Shown: positions 47,597 through 56,634, counted from the first letter of the stretch. The stretch: DNA of 64,000 nt from Anaeromyxobacter paludicola (GCF_023169965.1 NZ_AP025592.1:2666001-2730000); one strand, 5' to 3'. Numbers and translations are program-made. Notes: generated from the sequence alone by a model not told the origin.

Positions 47597-48322
47597 CTAC
47601 TTCTTGGCGGCGCCCTTGGCCGGAGCGGCGGCGGCCGGAGCCGCGCCACCCTTGGCCGGAGCCGCGCCGGCGGCCGGAGCCGCGCCAGCGGCCGGAGCCG
47701 CGCCAGCGGCAGGAGCCGCGCCCTCCGCGCCCGCGACGGCGGCGACCGGAGCGGCCACCTCCTCCTTCTCGGGCACGGCGACCACGGCGACCGTGTAGTT
47801 GGTCGCGAACTTGAGCTTGACGCCCTCGGGCGCCTTCACGTCGGCGATGTGGATCGAGGCGCCGATCTTGAGCGGGGTGACGTCCACCTCGATCTTCTCG
47901 GGGATCGCCGCCGGGAGGGCGAGGACCTCGATCTCGTGCGCGCTCACCTGGAGGATGCCGCCGGAGGCGACGCCCTCGGCGCGGCCGACGATGGCGACCG
48001 GCACGTGGGCCTTCACCGGCTTGTCGAGCTGCACCTCGAGGAAGTCGGCGTGCAGGAGCTTCCGGGTGACCGGATCGACCTGGTAGTCCTTGAAGAGCAC
48101 CTGCTTGTCGCCGCCGTCGAGGGCGAGCGTCAGCAGCGTGTTGAACTTCTTGGGGGTCGCGATGGCCTTCTGCAGCGCGGCCGGATCGACGGCCAGGTTC
48201 GAAGGCTCGCCGTGGGGCGCGTAGACGACCGCGGGGATGAGACCCTGGGCGCGCAGGCGGCGGGCCGGGCCCTTGCCCTTGCCCTCGCGGCGCTGCGCGG
48301 AAAGAACGCTCGTGTCAGCCAT
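47597..48322 (-). CDS. rplY: 50S ribosomal protein L25 (general stress protein CTC type) with Ala/Pro tail
   Basis: A 241-residue protein. ATG 48322 (MADTSVLSAQRREGKGKGPA) is preceded by GGGAGAT. The N-terminal 5S-rRNA-binding domain and the TL5/CTC C-terminal beta domain are complete. The last about 45 residues are a repeated GAAPAA unit ending KGAAKK. It is first in the rplY-pth operon, and prs precedes it by 184 nt. Confidence 0.95.
   Translation of the reverse strand: MADTSVLSAQRREGKGKGPARRLRAQGLIPAVVYAPHGEPSNLAVDPAALQKAIATPKKFNTLLTLALDGGDKQVLFKDYQVDPVTRKLLHADFLEVQLDKPVKAHVPVAIVGRAEGVASGGILQVSAHEIEVLALPAAIPEKIEVDVTPLKIGASIHIADVKAPEGVKLKFATNYTVAVVAVPEKEEVAAPVAAVAGAEGAAPAAGAAPAAGAAPAAGAAPAKGGAAPAAAAPAKGAAKK
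47629..47721 (-). repeat. 18-nt tandem repeat in rplY (GAAPAA units)
   Basis: Imperfect tandem copies of an 18-nt unit (GCCGGAGCCGCGCCAGCG on the plus strand) encode the Ala/Pro tail of L25. Such repeats vary in copy number between strains. Confidence 0.7.
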
Positions 48323-48505
48323 GTGATCTCCCAACGGACTCACCGATGACGGCCGGCGAGGGGACGGTGGCGGTGCCCCGTCCCTGGGGGTGTTTGCCAA
48401 TGGAACCGCGGGCTTTTAGCGGAAAGGGCGGCCGCGGTCAAGCCGCCCTTCGAGGATCAGCGAGGATCAGGAACCAGCTCGGGACGGCATGTCCCGTCCA
48501 CACGC

Positions 48506-49474
48506 TCAGACGAAGAGGCTCGAAAGGCTGTCCCCCGTGTGGATCCGGCGGATCGCCTCCCCGAACAGCTTCGCGACGCTGAGGGTCTTGATCTTGGGGC
48601 AGGCCTGGGCCTGCGGCGAGAGCGCGATGGTGTCGGTGATCACCACCTCCTCGATCGGGCTCTTCTGGATCCGCTCCACCGCCGGGCCGGAGAGCACGCC
48701 GTGGGTGGCGTACGCGTAGACCTTGGCCGCGCCCTTGTCCATGAGGGCGTTGGCGGCCTGCGTGAGGGTGCCGGCGGTGTCGATCATGTCGTCGAGCAGC
48801 ACCGCGGTCTTGCCGCTCACCTCGCCGATCACGTTCATGATCTCGGCGACGTTCGGCTTGGTGCGGCGCTTGTCCACGATGCCGAGGGTCGAGCCGAGCC
48901 GCTTCGAGTAGGCGCGGGCGCGCTCCACGCCGCCGGCGTCGGGCGAGACCACCACCACGTCCTGGGCCTGGCCGTCGAAGCGCTTGCGCATGTGGTCGAG
49001 CAGCACCGGCGCGGCGTACAGGTGGTCGAAGGGGATGTTGAAGAAGCCCTGGATCTGCCCGGCGTGCATGTCCATCGACACCACGCGGGTGGCGCCGGCG
49101 GCCTCGATGAGGTCGGCCACGAGCTTGGCCGTGATGGGCGTGCGCGGGGCGACCTTCCGGTCCTGCCGGGCGTAGCCGTAGTAGGGGATCACCGCGGTGA
49201 TGGAGCCGGCCGACGCGCGCTTGAGCGCGTCGATCATGATGAGCAGCTCCATGAGCCGGTTGTTGGCGTCCGGCGCGGTGGACTGGACGATGAAGGCGTC
49301 GAGCCCGCGGACGTTCTCGCCGATCTCGACCTGGATCTCGCCGTCGGAGAAGCGGCCGACGAGCGCCTTCGAGAGCGGCCCCTCGAGCTGCGCGGCGACG
49401 GCCTGCGCGAGGGCGGTGTTCGAGTTTCCGGAAAAGATCTTGTACCCGGGCCGGAGCCCGTGCTCGCTGCTCAT
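48506..49474 (-). CDS. prs: Ribose-phosphate pyrophosphokinase (PRPP synthase)
   Basis: A 322-residue protein. ATG 49474 follows GGAGG (CCCGGAGGCACACCAG); a longer upstream frame is not needed. [16 protein letters not shown], the ATP loop [10 protein letters not shown], the catalytic flexible loop and the PRPP motif [12 protein letters not shown] are all intact. Makes PRPP for nucleotide, His and Trp synthesis. spoVG and ispE lie upstream, an arrangement also common in Gram-positives. Confidence 0.97.
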   Translation of the reverse strand: MSSEHGLRPGYKIFSGNSNTALAQAVAAQLEGPLSKALVGRFSDGEIQVEIGENVRGLDAFIVQSTAPDANNRLMELLIMIDALKRASAGSITAVIPYYGYARQDRKVAPRTPITAKLVADLIEAAGATRVVSMDMHAGQIQGFFNIPFDHLYAAPVLLDHMRKRFDGQAQDVVVVSPDAGGVERARAYSKRLGSTLGIVDKRRTKPNVAEIMNVIGEVSGKTAVLLDDMIDTAGTLTQAANALMDKGAAKVYAYATHGVLSGPAVERIQKSPIEEVVITDTIALSPQAQACPKIKTLSVAKLFGEAIRRIHTGDSLSSLFV

Positions 49475-49570
49475 CTGGTGTGCCTCCGGGAAGAAGCGCT
49501 GCATACCACTCCGGGGGCGCTCCGTCGACCGGTGCGCTCCGGACCCGCCGCCGTCACCCGGAGCGGCGGC

Positions 49571-49882
49571 TCAGAGCCCCTGGCCGGCGGCGAGCGAGGA
49601 GGCGCCCGCGTCGGCGGCCGGCGCGCCCTTCTTCACCTCGCGCTCGTACTCCGCGAGGATGATGCGCTCCATCCGGTCGCGCGTCTCCGAGTTGAGCGGG
49701 TGGGCGATGTCCTTGAAGGTGCCGTCCTTGCGCCGCTTCGCCGGCATGGCGACGAAGAGCCCGGTGTTGCCGTGGATCACCTTGAGGTCGCGCACGACGA
49801 AGCAGCGGTCGAGCGTGATGGTCACGTACGCCTTGAGCTTGTCCTCGTTGACCGGGAAGACGCGGACGTCCGTGATTTCCAT
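49571..49882 (-). CDS. spoVG: SpoVG-family regulator
   Basis: A 103-residue protein. MEITDVRVFPVNEDKLKAY, then HGNTGLFVAMPAKRRKDGTF and DIAHPLN are diagnostic of SpoVG. In other bacteria SpoVG is a nucleic-acid-binding regulator. Its first 61 nt overlap the 3' end of ispE in another frame. The conserved order ispE-spoVG-prs matches that in many bacteria. Confidence 0.95.
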   Translation of the reverse strand: MEITDVRVFPVNEDKLKAYVTITLDRCFVVRDLKVIHGNTGLFVAMPAKRRKDGTFKDIAHPLNSETRDRMERIILAEYEREVKKGAPAADAGASSLAAGQGL

Positions 49883-50766
49883 GGCGAGACCCCCGGCAAC
49901 CGCTGCAGTGTCCGCACGACGAAGACCTCCACCGCCCCCCGCTCCCCCAGGCCCCGCGACGCGCGCCTCGCCTCCGCCCGGCCAGCGAAGAGGCCGAAGA
50001 TGGTCGGCCCGCTCCCGGACATTATAGCCGGGCGTGCCCCGGCCCCTTCAAGACGGGCGGCGAGCGCCGCAAGGGGCGTGTGACGGCCGAAGCAGGGGCC
50101 CTGCAGGTCGTTGTGCAGGGCGGCCGCGTCGAACCCCGACGGGGATCCCGTCCCACGCTCGAGCCCGCGCGGCGCGGGGGCGCGGCCGGCCTCCCGGTCC
50201 TCGTCGAGGAAGCGGTAGGCGTCGCCGGCCCGGATCGCGAGCGCCGGATCGCGCGGGTAGAGGAGCACCAGGTCGAGCGGCGCGACCCGGGCCGGCTCGA
50301 GCCGCTCGCCGCGCCCCGCCGCCCAGGCGGGCCCGCGCCCGAGGAAGAAGGGCACGTCCGAGCCGACCGAGAGCGCCACCTCGGCGAGGGCGGCCCGGTC
50401 CGCGAGGTGGTACGCCCGGGCGAGGCAGCGCAGCGCCGCGGCGGCGTCGGAGCTGCCGCCGCCCAGGCCGGCGACCACCGGGATCCGCTTGCGCACCACG
50501 ATGTGGCAGCGGTCGCGCCGGCCGAGCCGGAGCATGAGCGCGCGGGCGGCGCGGGCGGCCAGGTTGTCCGGGCCCTCGAGCGCCGGGTGGCCGGGGCACT
50601 CGCAGGTGAGCTCGCCCGCGCGCCCGGGGAAGACCTGGACCTCCACCTCGTCGGCGAGGTCGAGCGGCACCATCAGCGTGGCGAGGTCGTGGTATCCGTC
50701 CGCGCGGCGGGGGCCGACGCGCAGCACGAGGTTCACCTTGGCCGGGGCGCGGGAGACGAGGATCAT
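49822..50766 (-). CDS. ispE: 4-diphosphocytidyl-2-C-methyl-D-erythritol kinase
   Basis: A 314-residue protein from ATG 50766. GHMP-kinase motifs: RAPAKVNLVLRVGPRRADGY, the ATP loop PVVAGLGGGSSDAAAAL (about residue 95) and a C-terminal glycine motif MSGSGPTIFGLF. Fourth step of the MEP isoprenoid pathway. The last about 20 residues (Ser/Arg/Thr-rich) are encoded in the overlap with spoVG and are probably not functional. Confidence 0.95.
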   Translation of the reverse strand: MILVSRAPAKVNLVLRVGPRRADGYHDLATLMVPLDLADEVEVQVFPGRAGELTCECPGHPALEGPDNLAARAARALMLRLGRRDRCHIVVRKRIPVVAGLGGGSSDAAAALRCLARAYHLADRAALAEVALSVGSDVPFFLGRGPAWAAGRGERLEPARVAPLDLVLLYPRDPALAIRAGDAYRFLDEDREAGRAPAPRGLERGTGSPSGFDAAALHNDLQGPCFGRHTPLAALAARLEGAGARPAIMSGSGPTIFGLFAGRAEARRASRGLGERGAVEVFVVRTLQRLPGVSPWKSRTSASSRSTRTSSRRT

Positions 50767-50818
50767 GGGGTGGGCACTGTAACCGAACGAGCATTCAGAA
50801 ACGGCCTGGGCATCGAAC

Positions 50819-50827
50819 TGCTACATT
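50819..50827 (+). promoter_or_regulatory. Extended -10 candidate before the AAA/TOPRIM pair
   Basis: TG-C-TACATT within an AT-rich patch (CTACATTATATTCG), 45 nt upstream of the AAA gene start, in the 106-nt divergent gap with ispE. Confidence 0.4.
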
Positions 50828-50872
50828 ATATTCGCCAGTTCTCGCCCTCTTTGCTGGACTTGAGTTCTCCCC

Positions 50873-52072
50873 ATGACTGTTTCCGATCACATCAGATCTC
50901 AGTTTCTCACTCGTGTGGTCGTCCGTAACTTCCGAAGCATCGGAGGATGCGACGTCAGTCTCGACCCCTTGACTTTCTTGGTCGGGCCGAACGGCTCAGG
51001 GAAGAGCAACTTCCTTGATGCGCTGCGCCTGATCGCGGACTCCTTGCGCACTTCACTCGATCATGCGCTCCGTGACCGCGGAGGCATCAATGAGGTGAGG
51101 CGGCGCTCAAGTGGCCACCCAACCAACTTTGGAATTAGGCTGGAGTTTCGGCTGAGCGACGGCCTATTCGGCGCCTATGCTTTTGAAGTGGGCGCTCAGC
51201 GTGGCTCGTACGAGATTACAAAAGAGGAATGCACAACTGGCCACGCAAGGTACGTCGTAAGGTCAGGCGAGGTGGTCGTTGCCCCCTCGGAAGTCTTTCC
51301 CCCCGCTTCAAGCGATCGTCTTTACCTCGTAAACGCCGCTGGATTGCCCGCATTTCGGCCCGTGTTCGATGCACTTTCCCGAATGGGCTTCTATAGTCTG
51401 AACCCTGATCACGTTCGCGCGCTGCAGCCCCCGGACAAGGGAGACATCCTGGCGCGAGATGGAAGTAATCTCGCGAGCGTTCTCGAACGATTGGAGAAGA
51501 GCTCTCCTCAGGTAAAGACCCGTGTCGAGGAGTACCTTCGAATGGTCGTGCCCGGCATCGAAGGGGTCAGCCGGGTCGCGGCGGGCCACATGGAAACTCT
51601 GCAGTTTCGTCAGTCCATCGCTGGAGCAAAGGACCCATGGCGGTTTCCTGCCATCAACATGTCAGATGGCACCCTGCGCGCCCTCGGGCTGTTGGTGGCT
51701 CTCTTCCAGTCAAATGGTTCAGGGCGTGTGCCGCTGGTCGGGATCGAGGAACCTGAGGTGGCACTACATCCAGCCGCTGCTGGAGTGTTGCGCGACGCAC
51801 TACGAGACGCAAGCCGACATACCCAGGTTCTGGTAACCAGCCACAGTCCGGAACTCCTTGATGACCCGAGCATTCCAGACGAAGCTATTATCGCGGTAGC
51901 CTCCGACCATGGCCGAACGAGAATGGCTCGTTTGGACGATGCTGGGCGTTCCGCGCTGCGGGAGCGTCTGTACACTGCGGGCGAACTCCTCCGCGTGGAC
52001 CAGCTAAGACCGGACGAAACCGCTGTCCCGAGCGAGAGTCAGCTGCACCTTTTCGAATCGGACGGACGATGA
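50873..52072 (+). CDS. AAA ATPase (RecF/OLD-like), first gene of a probable defence pair
   Basis: A 399-residue protein. VRNFRSIGGCDVSLDPLTFL leads into Walker A GPNGSGKSN (about residue 39). A signature-like MSDGTLRALGLL precedes Walker B GIEEPEVALHP and the switch His in VLVTSHSPELLDD. This is the ABC-type AAA_21/AAA_15 fold of OLD-like ATPases. The TOPRIM part found in single-chain OLD proteins is absent but supplied by the next gene, whose start overlaps this stop. Base composition is clearly less GC-rich than its neighbours. The start lacks a good SD. Confidence 0.85.
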   Translation: MTVSDHIRSQFLTRVVVRNFRSIGGCDVSLDPLTFLVGPNGSGKSNFLDALRLIADSLRTSLDHALRDRGGINEVRRRSSGHPTNFGIRLEFRLSDGLFGAYAFEVGAQRGSYEITKEECTTGHARYVVRSGEVVVAPSEVFPPASSDRLYLVNAAGLPAFRPVFDALSRMGFYSLNPDHVRALQPPDKGDILARDGSNLASVLERLEKSSPQVKTRVEEYLRMVVPGIEGVSRVAAGHMETLQFRQSIAGAKDPWRFPAINMSDGTLRALGLLVALFQSNGSGRVPLVGIEEPEVALHPAAAGVLRDALRDASRHTQVLVTSHSPELLDDPSIPDEAIIAVASDHGRTRMARLDDAGRSALRERLYTAGELLRVDQLRPDETAVPSESQLHLFESDGR

Positions 52073-52650
52073 TGCGACTCGGGATCATCGTCGAGGGACA
52101 CGGAGACGAATCAGCGGCACCCGTGCTGATTCGGAGAATTCTCGGCAGGGAACGTCCCGCCCTAAGTGTCCAGTTGATTCCGTTTCGACTCGCTCGCACT
52201 CGCATGCTGAAGAGCAGGGAACTCGAACGTGCCGTCGATTTTCTCGCCCGGCGGGTTGGACTAGAGGGGTCTATTCTCGTGCTGCTGGATGCCGACGACG
52301 ACTGCCCAGCTATCCTTGGCGACACGCTTACCAACATAGCTCGCACTGCGCGGCCGGACCTGAGAATTGCGGTAGTCGCAGCAGTTCGTGAGTACGAAGC
52401 TTGGTTCTTGGGTTCCGTGCTCTCCCTGCGCGGGCAGCGAGGCCTGTCTACAGAGGCCGTGCCGCCTGCTGATCCGGAATCCATCAGAGGGGCTAAGGAA
52501 TGGCTCGGCGCGCGAATGCAGAACGGATACTCAGAAACGCTGGACCAACCCGCGTTCAGCGCTCTCTTGGATCTCGACTTGACGGGGAAGCTTCCATCCT
52601 TCGGTAAGCTGGTAAGAGAAGTATGCCGACTGGCCGACCGGTCGGCCTGA
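52069..52650 (+). CDS. DUF4276-like (TOPRIM-fold) protein, partner of the AAA ATPase
   Basis: A 193-residue protein. ATG 52069 overlaps the ATPase stop by 4 nt (ATG 52072 is also possible). The glutamate motif LGIIVEGHGDESAAPVLIRR and the acidic motif ILVLLDADDDCPAILG fit the DUF4276 family, predicted TOPRIM-like nucleases. ATPase plus TOPRIM in two genes resembles a split OLD system, in the manner of PARIS or Gabija-type defence. It has the same low-GC codon use as its partner and ends 12 nt before the convergent ybaK. Confidence 0.75.
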   Translation: MMRLGIIVEGHGDESAAPVLIRRILGRERPALSVQLIPFRLARTRMLKSRELERAVDFLARRVGLEGSILVLLDADDDCPAILGDTLTNIARTARPDLRIAVVAAVREYEAWFLGSVLSLRGQRGLSTEAVPPADPESIRGAKEWLGARMQNGYSETLDQPAFSALLDLDLTGKLPSFGKLVREVCRLADRSA

Positions 52651-52662
52651 CTCCGTCTACCC

Positions 52663-53142
52663 TCAGTCGCCCACGGCGAGGGCGCCCACCCTGGCCTGGG
52701 TCGCCCGGAGATAGTCGCTCGGCGCGACGAGGAGCTGCTCCCCCTTCGCGCCGGCGGAGACGCTGATCACGTCGAAGAGCTCGATGGTCTCGTCCACGAA
52801 CACCGGGTAGTCCTTCCTGGCGGCGAGGGCGGTGACGCCGCCGCGCACGTAGCCGGTGAGCGGCTGGACCTCCTTGAGCGGCACCACGTCCACCCCCTTG
52901 TCGCCGGCCAGGCGGGCGAGCGCCTTGAGGTCGAGCCGGAGCGCGAGCGGGATGACCGCGAACATCACCCCGGTGCGCTCGCCGCGCACCACCAGCGTCT
53001 TGAAGATCTGCTCGGGGGGCAGCGAGAGCTCGCGGGAGAGCCGCTCGGGGGAGAGGTCGTCGGGCTCGGGCGGATAGGTCTTGAGCTGGTAGGGCAGCCC
53101 CAGCTTCTCCAGGAGGCGCGCGGCGTTGGTCTTGTGGCTCAC
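52663..53142 (-). CDS. ybaK: YbaK/EbsC-type aminoacyl-tRNA deacylase
   Basis: About 159 aa from GTG 53142; TTG 53151 is an in-frame alternative with a weak SD. The YbaK fold signatures QIFKTLVVRGERTGVMFAVI and PLTGYVRGGVTALAARKDYP are intact. Hydrolyses mis-charged Cys-tRNAPro. TAATCT lies 8 nt before the GTG, a possible leaderless promoter. It abuts the probable defence pair. Confidence 0.9.
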   Translation of the reverse strand: MSHKTNAARLLEKLGLPYQLKTYPPEPDDLSPERLSRELSLPPEQIFKTLVVRGERTGVMFAVIPLALRLDLKALARLAGDKGVDVVPLKEVQPLTGYVRGGVTALAARKDYPVFVDETIELFDVISVSAGAKGEQLLVAPSDYLRATQARVGALAVGD

Positions 53143-53220
53143 GGCAGGCAAGATTAGCCCCTTTTGCCGGGCGCGCGGGGCGAGTACCCTGTCGCGACCT
53201 CACGCCTCCCGGAGCACCCC

Positions 53221-54036
53221 TTGCCCGACCACCTGTACGAGAAGATCCCCTACCGCACGCCCGAGATCGAGCACCGCTACGGTCCGAACGTCCACCTGCT
53301 CGCGGATCCGTTCCTGCTGACGCAGCTCGCGACGCTCTGCGCGAAGGGCACGGTCCAGCCGACCATCAACCGCCTCGTGGCGCAGCTCTACGGCGAGCTC
53401 TTCAAGGTGGTGCTCAACAACGAGTTCCCGCGGCGGATGGTCAACGTCCCGACCCGCATGATCGAGAGCGCGCCGCAGGCGGTCTTCCACGGCGAGAACA
53501 TCGACCCCACCACCCGCGTGGTCACGGTCAACATCGCCCGCGCCGGCGCCCTCCCCTCGCAGACGGTCTACGACCTCGCCAACATGACGCTCCAGCCGGA
53601 GCAGGTGCGGCAGGACCACATCATCATGAGCCGCATGCTGGGCGACGGGCAGCAGGTGGTCGGCTCGGGGATCGGCGGCGCCAAGATCGGCGGCGACGTC
53701 CACGACGCCTTCCTCCTCTTCCCCGACCCGATGGGCGCGACCGGCGGCTCGCTCGACGTCGCCATCGACACCTACAAGCACAAGGTGGAGGGGACGCCGC
53801 GGCGCATCGTCAACATGCACCTCATCGTCACCCCCGAGTACCTGAAGACGATGACCACCAAGCACCCCGACGTGATGGTCTACGCCATCCGGCTCGACCG
53901 CGGCCTCTCGCCGGCCGAGGTGCTCGCCACGGTGCCGGGCACCCGCTGGGCCGAGGAGCGCGGGCTCGACGACCACCAGTACATCGTCCCGGGCGGCGGC
54001 GGCTTCGGGGAGATCATGAACAATGCCTACGTCTAG
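53221..54036 (+). CDS. upp: Uracil phosphoribosyltransferase-type protein
   Basis: About 271 aa from TTG 53221 (GGAG 6 nt upstream). TTG 53164 is possible but would give an unrelated N-terminus. The PRPP loop reads [16 protein letters not shown] and the uracil-binding end reads [15 protein letters not shown], both as in UPRT although the protein is longer than the usual 208 residues. Converts uracil and PRPP to UMP. It overlaps hpt by 14 nt, forming a purine/pyrimidine salvage operon. Confidence 0.85.
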   Translation: MPDHLYEKIPYRTPEIEHRYGPNVHLLADPFLLTQLATLCAKGTVQPTINRLVAQLYGELFKVVLNNEFPRRMVNVPTRMIESAPQAVFHGENIDPTTRVVTVNIARAGALPSQTVYDLANMTLQPEQVRQDHIIMSRMLGDGQQVVGSGIGGAKIGGDVHDAFLLFPDPMGATGGSLDVAIDTYKHKVEGTPRRIVNMHLIVTPEYLKTMTTKHPDVMVYAIRLDRGLSPAEVLATVPGTRWAEERGLDDHQYIVPGGGGFGEIMNNAYV

Positions 54037-54565
54037 GGAAGGGCCGTTCCGCGTCGAGACGCTCCTGTCCGCGGAGCAGATCCAGGCGCGCATCCAGGAG
54101 ATGGGCGCGCAGATCACGCGCGACTACCAGGGCAAGGACCTCGCGCTGGTGGCGGTGCTGAAGGGGAGCTACGTCTTCCTCGCCGACCTGGCGCGCGCCA
54201 TCGACCTGCCGCTCACCATCGACTTCATGGGCATCAGCTCCTACGTGGGCACCAAGTCCACCGGCGTGGTGCGGGTGACCTCCGACCTCAACCGGCCGAT
54301 CGAGGGGCTCGACGTGCTGCTCGTCGAGGACATCATCGACACGGGGCTCACCATGCAGTACCTGCTCGAGAACCTCGGCACCCGCCGCCCCGCGAGCCTC
54401 AAGCTCGCCGCCTTCCTCGAGAAGCCGTCGCGGGCCAAGGTGAAGATCCCCATCGACTACAAGGGCTTCGTCGTCGAGGACCAGTTCCTCGTGGGCTACG
54501 GGCTCGACGTGGACGGCAAGCTGCGCAACCTGCCCTACGTGGGCGTCCTCCGCGGGGGGCTCTAG
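54023..54565 (+). CDS. hpt: Hypoxanthine phosphoribosyltransferase
   Basis: A 180-residue protein. The start overlaps the upp stop. [14 protein letters not shown] and the PRPP motif [14 protein letters not shown] are diagnostic, and the C-terminal [20 protein letters not shown] is complete. Salvages hypoxanthine and guanine. Its stop directly abuts the start of the next gene. Confidence 0.96.
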   Translation: MPTSREGPFRVETLLSAEQIQARIQEMGAQITRDYQGKDLALVAVLKGSYVFLADLARAIDLPLTIDFMGISSYVGTKSTGVVRVTSDLNRPIEGLDVLLVEDIIDTGLTMQYLLENLGTRRPASLKLAAFLEKPSRAKVKIPIDYKGFVVEDQFLVGYGLDVDGKLRNLPYVGVLRGGL

Positions 54566-55342
54566 GTGGCCGAGGAACAGAAGCCTGAGCAGGCCGAGGC
54601 GGCGAAGGCCGAGAAGCGCTGGGAGAAGAAGCCGGCCACCGGCGGGAAGCTCACGCTCGCGGGGCTGGTCATCGTGGCGCTGGCGGGCGTGGTGCTCTGG
54701 CTCGCCTCGGAGCGGAACGCGCGCACCTGGTTCCTCACCCCCGAGAGCGGCGCCCTGGTGGTGAAGAAGGGGATGTTCCTGCCGGTGGGGCGCCAGGCCT
54801 TCAAGAGCAGCGACCCGGGCCTCGTGGCCGCCTACGCCCCCATCCCGATCCCGGCCGGCGCCGAGGTGAAGGACGAGCAGGCCTTCGACGACCGCGCCCA
54901 GCTCGACGAGGCGATCTTCGCCCTGCTCGCGAAGTGGGCCACGGCGGACATCGCCACCGGCCGCCCCGAGGGGCTCGAGCGCGCCGCCGCCGGCGTGGCC
55001 CGGGCCGAGAAGCTGCCCTCGATGTCGAGCGCGCAGCGGGACGAGCTGCGGGCGCTGCGGGCCGAGGTGGGCTTCTTCGAGGCGAAGCAGCTGCTCGACA
55101 AGGCCGCGGAGTCGCTGCGCGCCGCGCGCGAGAAGCTGCGCACCACCGCCGACTCGAGCTCGCCCCGCGCCGCCGACGCCTTCCTCCTGCTCCGGCAGGT
55201 GGAGCCGATGGTGGAGGACCTCTACCGGGCGCAGCGGACCGCCGGCAGCGTGGGCACGCCGACCAAGCCGCCGGAGGGCGCCGCCCAGGCCGCGCCGACC
55301 CCGGCCACCTCGCCGGCGCCGGCGCCGTCCGCGACGCCGTAG
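54566..55342 (+). CDS. Single-pass membrane protein with helical periplasmic domain
   Basis: A 258-residue protein from GTG 54566, the base after the hpt stop. One transmembrane helix (residues about 28-47, LTLAGLVIVALAGVVLWLAS). A helical, Ala/Leu/Arg-rich region with coiled-coil character (about 120-215, AEVGFFEAKQLLDKAAESL) follows, then a disordered Pro/Ala tail. I do not recognise the family. It is probably co-transcribed with hpt. Confidence 0.7.
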   Translation: MAEEQKPEQAEAAKAEKRWEKKPATGGKLTLAGLVIVALAGVVLWLASERNARTWFLTPESGALVVKKGMFLPVGRQAFKSSDPGLVAAYAPIPIPAGAEVKDEQAFDDRAQLDEAIFALLAKWATADIATGRPEGLERAAAGVARAEKLPSMSSAQRDELRALRAEVGFFEAKQLLDKAAESLRAAREKLRTTADSSSPRAADAFLLLRQVEPMVEDLYRAQRTAGSVGTPTKPPEGAAQAAPTPATSPAPAPSATP

Positions 55343-55348
55343 GCGCTC

Positions 55349-55450
55349 GGCACCGCTGGCCGCCCCTCCCTATCCCTCCCCGCCCGAGCGGGGAGGGGAT
55401 TCCTCGAGGCGCACCTCCCCACCGCGTGGGGTGGGCCGGGGAGGGGCCGC
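55349..55450. repeat. Dispersed GC-rich intergenic repeat, copy 3
   Basis: It begins with the 22-nt block shared with 6278-6299, then has hairpins CTCCCCGCCCGAGCGGGGAG and CCTCCCCACCGCGTGGGGTG. The GGGCCGGGGAGGGGCCGCC end resembles the 28150-28172 part of the thpR leader region. Confidence 0.55.
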
Positions 55451-55520
55451 CACGAGCACCCCGAAGTTTGACGCCGCCTCCCCGCGGCCTTACCGTCCGG
55501 CTCCGAAGGAGCACGTCACG

Positions 55521-55802
55521 ATGAAGCGGTTCCTCGCCCTCGCCCTCGCCGCCCCGCTGCTGCTCGCCGGCTGCGGCATCGACTGCGACAAGTTCTGCCA
55601 GAAGTGGAACGACTGCCAGCTCCTGGAGTGGTCGCAGACCGACCCGTCCCAGCGCACGCCGACGTTCCAGTCCACCCAGGCGCAGTGCGTCTCGAGCTGC
55701 AACGCCACCGGCTCCGACAACTCGGCCTTCATCGCCTGCGTGCAGGACAAGGCCTGCGCCGACGTGAACGCCGGCGCCTGCGCCCTCCCGGTGCCGAAGT
55801 AG
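55521..55802 (+). CDS. Small Cys-rich lipoprotein A
   Basis: A 93-residue protein from ATG 55521 (AAGGAG upstream). Lipobox LAGC (Cys 18). The mature part has eight further Cys in a disulfide-style pattern (GIDCDKFCQKWNDC, QCVSSC, ACVQDKAC, ACAL). There is no haem motif. Its paralogue follows 8 nt downstream. Confidence 0.75.
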   Translation: MKRFLALALAAPLLLAGCGIDCDKFCQKWNDCQLLEWSQTDPSQRTPTFQSTQAQCVSSCNATGSDNSAFIACVQDKACADVNAGACALPVPK

Positions 55803-55810
55803 GAGGGGCC

Positions 55811-56113
55811 ATGACGCGCGCGCTCCCCCTCGCCCTCGTCGCCGCGGCGCTCACCCTCGCCGGCTGCGGCCCCGACTGCGCCCGCTACTGCGCCAAGGTC
55901 GCCTCCTGCGAGGCGGCCCGGGCGGCGGCCGGCCAGACCTCGATCTTCGAGAACTGGGACCAGGCCGATCCGGCCAAGGCGGAGGCGGCCTGCAACTCGG
56001 CCTGCGACGTCACCGGCGGCGAGAAGAGCCACACCATCGACTGCGTGCTCGGCCACGACTGCGCCGCCATCGCCGGCGGCGCCTGCGAGGTCACCGGCAC
56101 CGCGGCGCCGTAG
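55811..56113 (+). CDS. Small Cys-rich lipoprotein B
   Basis: A 100-residue protein from ATG 55811 directly after AGGAGGGG. Lipobox LAGC, then the same spacing as lipoprotein A (GPDCARYCAKVASC, ACNSAC, DCVLGHDC, ACEV). A tandem duplicate; role unknown, probably on the outer membrane. Confidence 0.75.
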   Translation: MTRALPLALVAAALTLAGCGPDCARYCAKVASCEAARAAAGQTSIFENWDQADPAKAEAACNSACDVTGGEKSHTIDCVLGHDCAAIAGGACEVTGTAAP

Positions 56114-56174
56114 CCTCCTGGCCGCCCGCGGGCAATCCCGGGCGGCCCGCCGCCGCCGCAGTTAAGGCAGGAGC

Positions 56175-56576
56175 ATGCCCGCGCCCCCCACCCTGGGCCT
56201 GCGCCACGTCGCCCTGCGCTTCGCCGATCTGCCCGCCGCCGAGGCCTTCTTCGTGGACGTGCTCGGCTACGAGGTGGAGTGGCGGCCCGATCCCCAGAAC
56301 GTCTACCTGCGCCGCGCCGGCGACAACGTGGCGCTGCACCGGATGGACCGTCCCGCGAGCCCGTCGGAGGCCGCGGCGGGGCTGCTGGACCACGTCGGCC
56401 TCCTGGTGGGCCGGCCGGCCGACGTGGACGCCTGGGCCGACTGGCTCGCCGCGCGCGGCGCCCGCCTCCTCGCCGGTCCGCGCACGCACCGCGACGGGGC
56501 GCGTTCACTCTACGTCTCGGGTCCGGAGGGGCTCGTGGTGCAGGTCATCCACCACCCGCCCATCGCCCCGCCCTGA
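56175..56576 (+). CDS. VOC (glyoxalase-fold) family protein
   Basis: A 133-residue protein from ATG 56175 (AGGAG upstream). One VOC module pair: LRHVALRFADLPAAEAFFVDVLGYEVE in the first half (cited in part, LPAAEAFFVDVLGYEVE) and LDHVGLLVGRPADVD in the second, ending EGLVVQVI. Metal-ligand His and Glu candidates are at the expected places. The reaction is unknown. Confidence 0.85.
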   Translation: MPAPPTLGLRHVALRFADLPAAEAFFVDVLGYEVEWRPDPQNVYLRRAGDNVALHRMDRPASPSEAAAGLLDHVGLLVGRPADVDAWADWLAARGARLLAGPRTHRDGARSLYVSGPEGLVVQVIHHPPIAPP

Positions 56577-56634
56577 CGACACCCGCGGTCCCTTGTCGCC
56601 GCCCGCCGCGCGCTGCTAGCTTTTGCGACCCCTC

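Noticed and set aside
47629-47721. Short regular repeats considered as a CRISPR array
   Set aside because: They are 18-nt coding repeats with no spacers and stay in frame with rplY.
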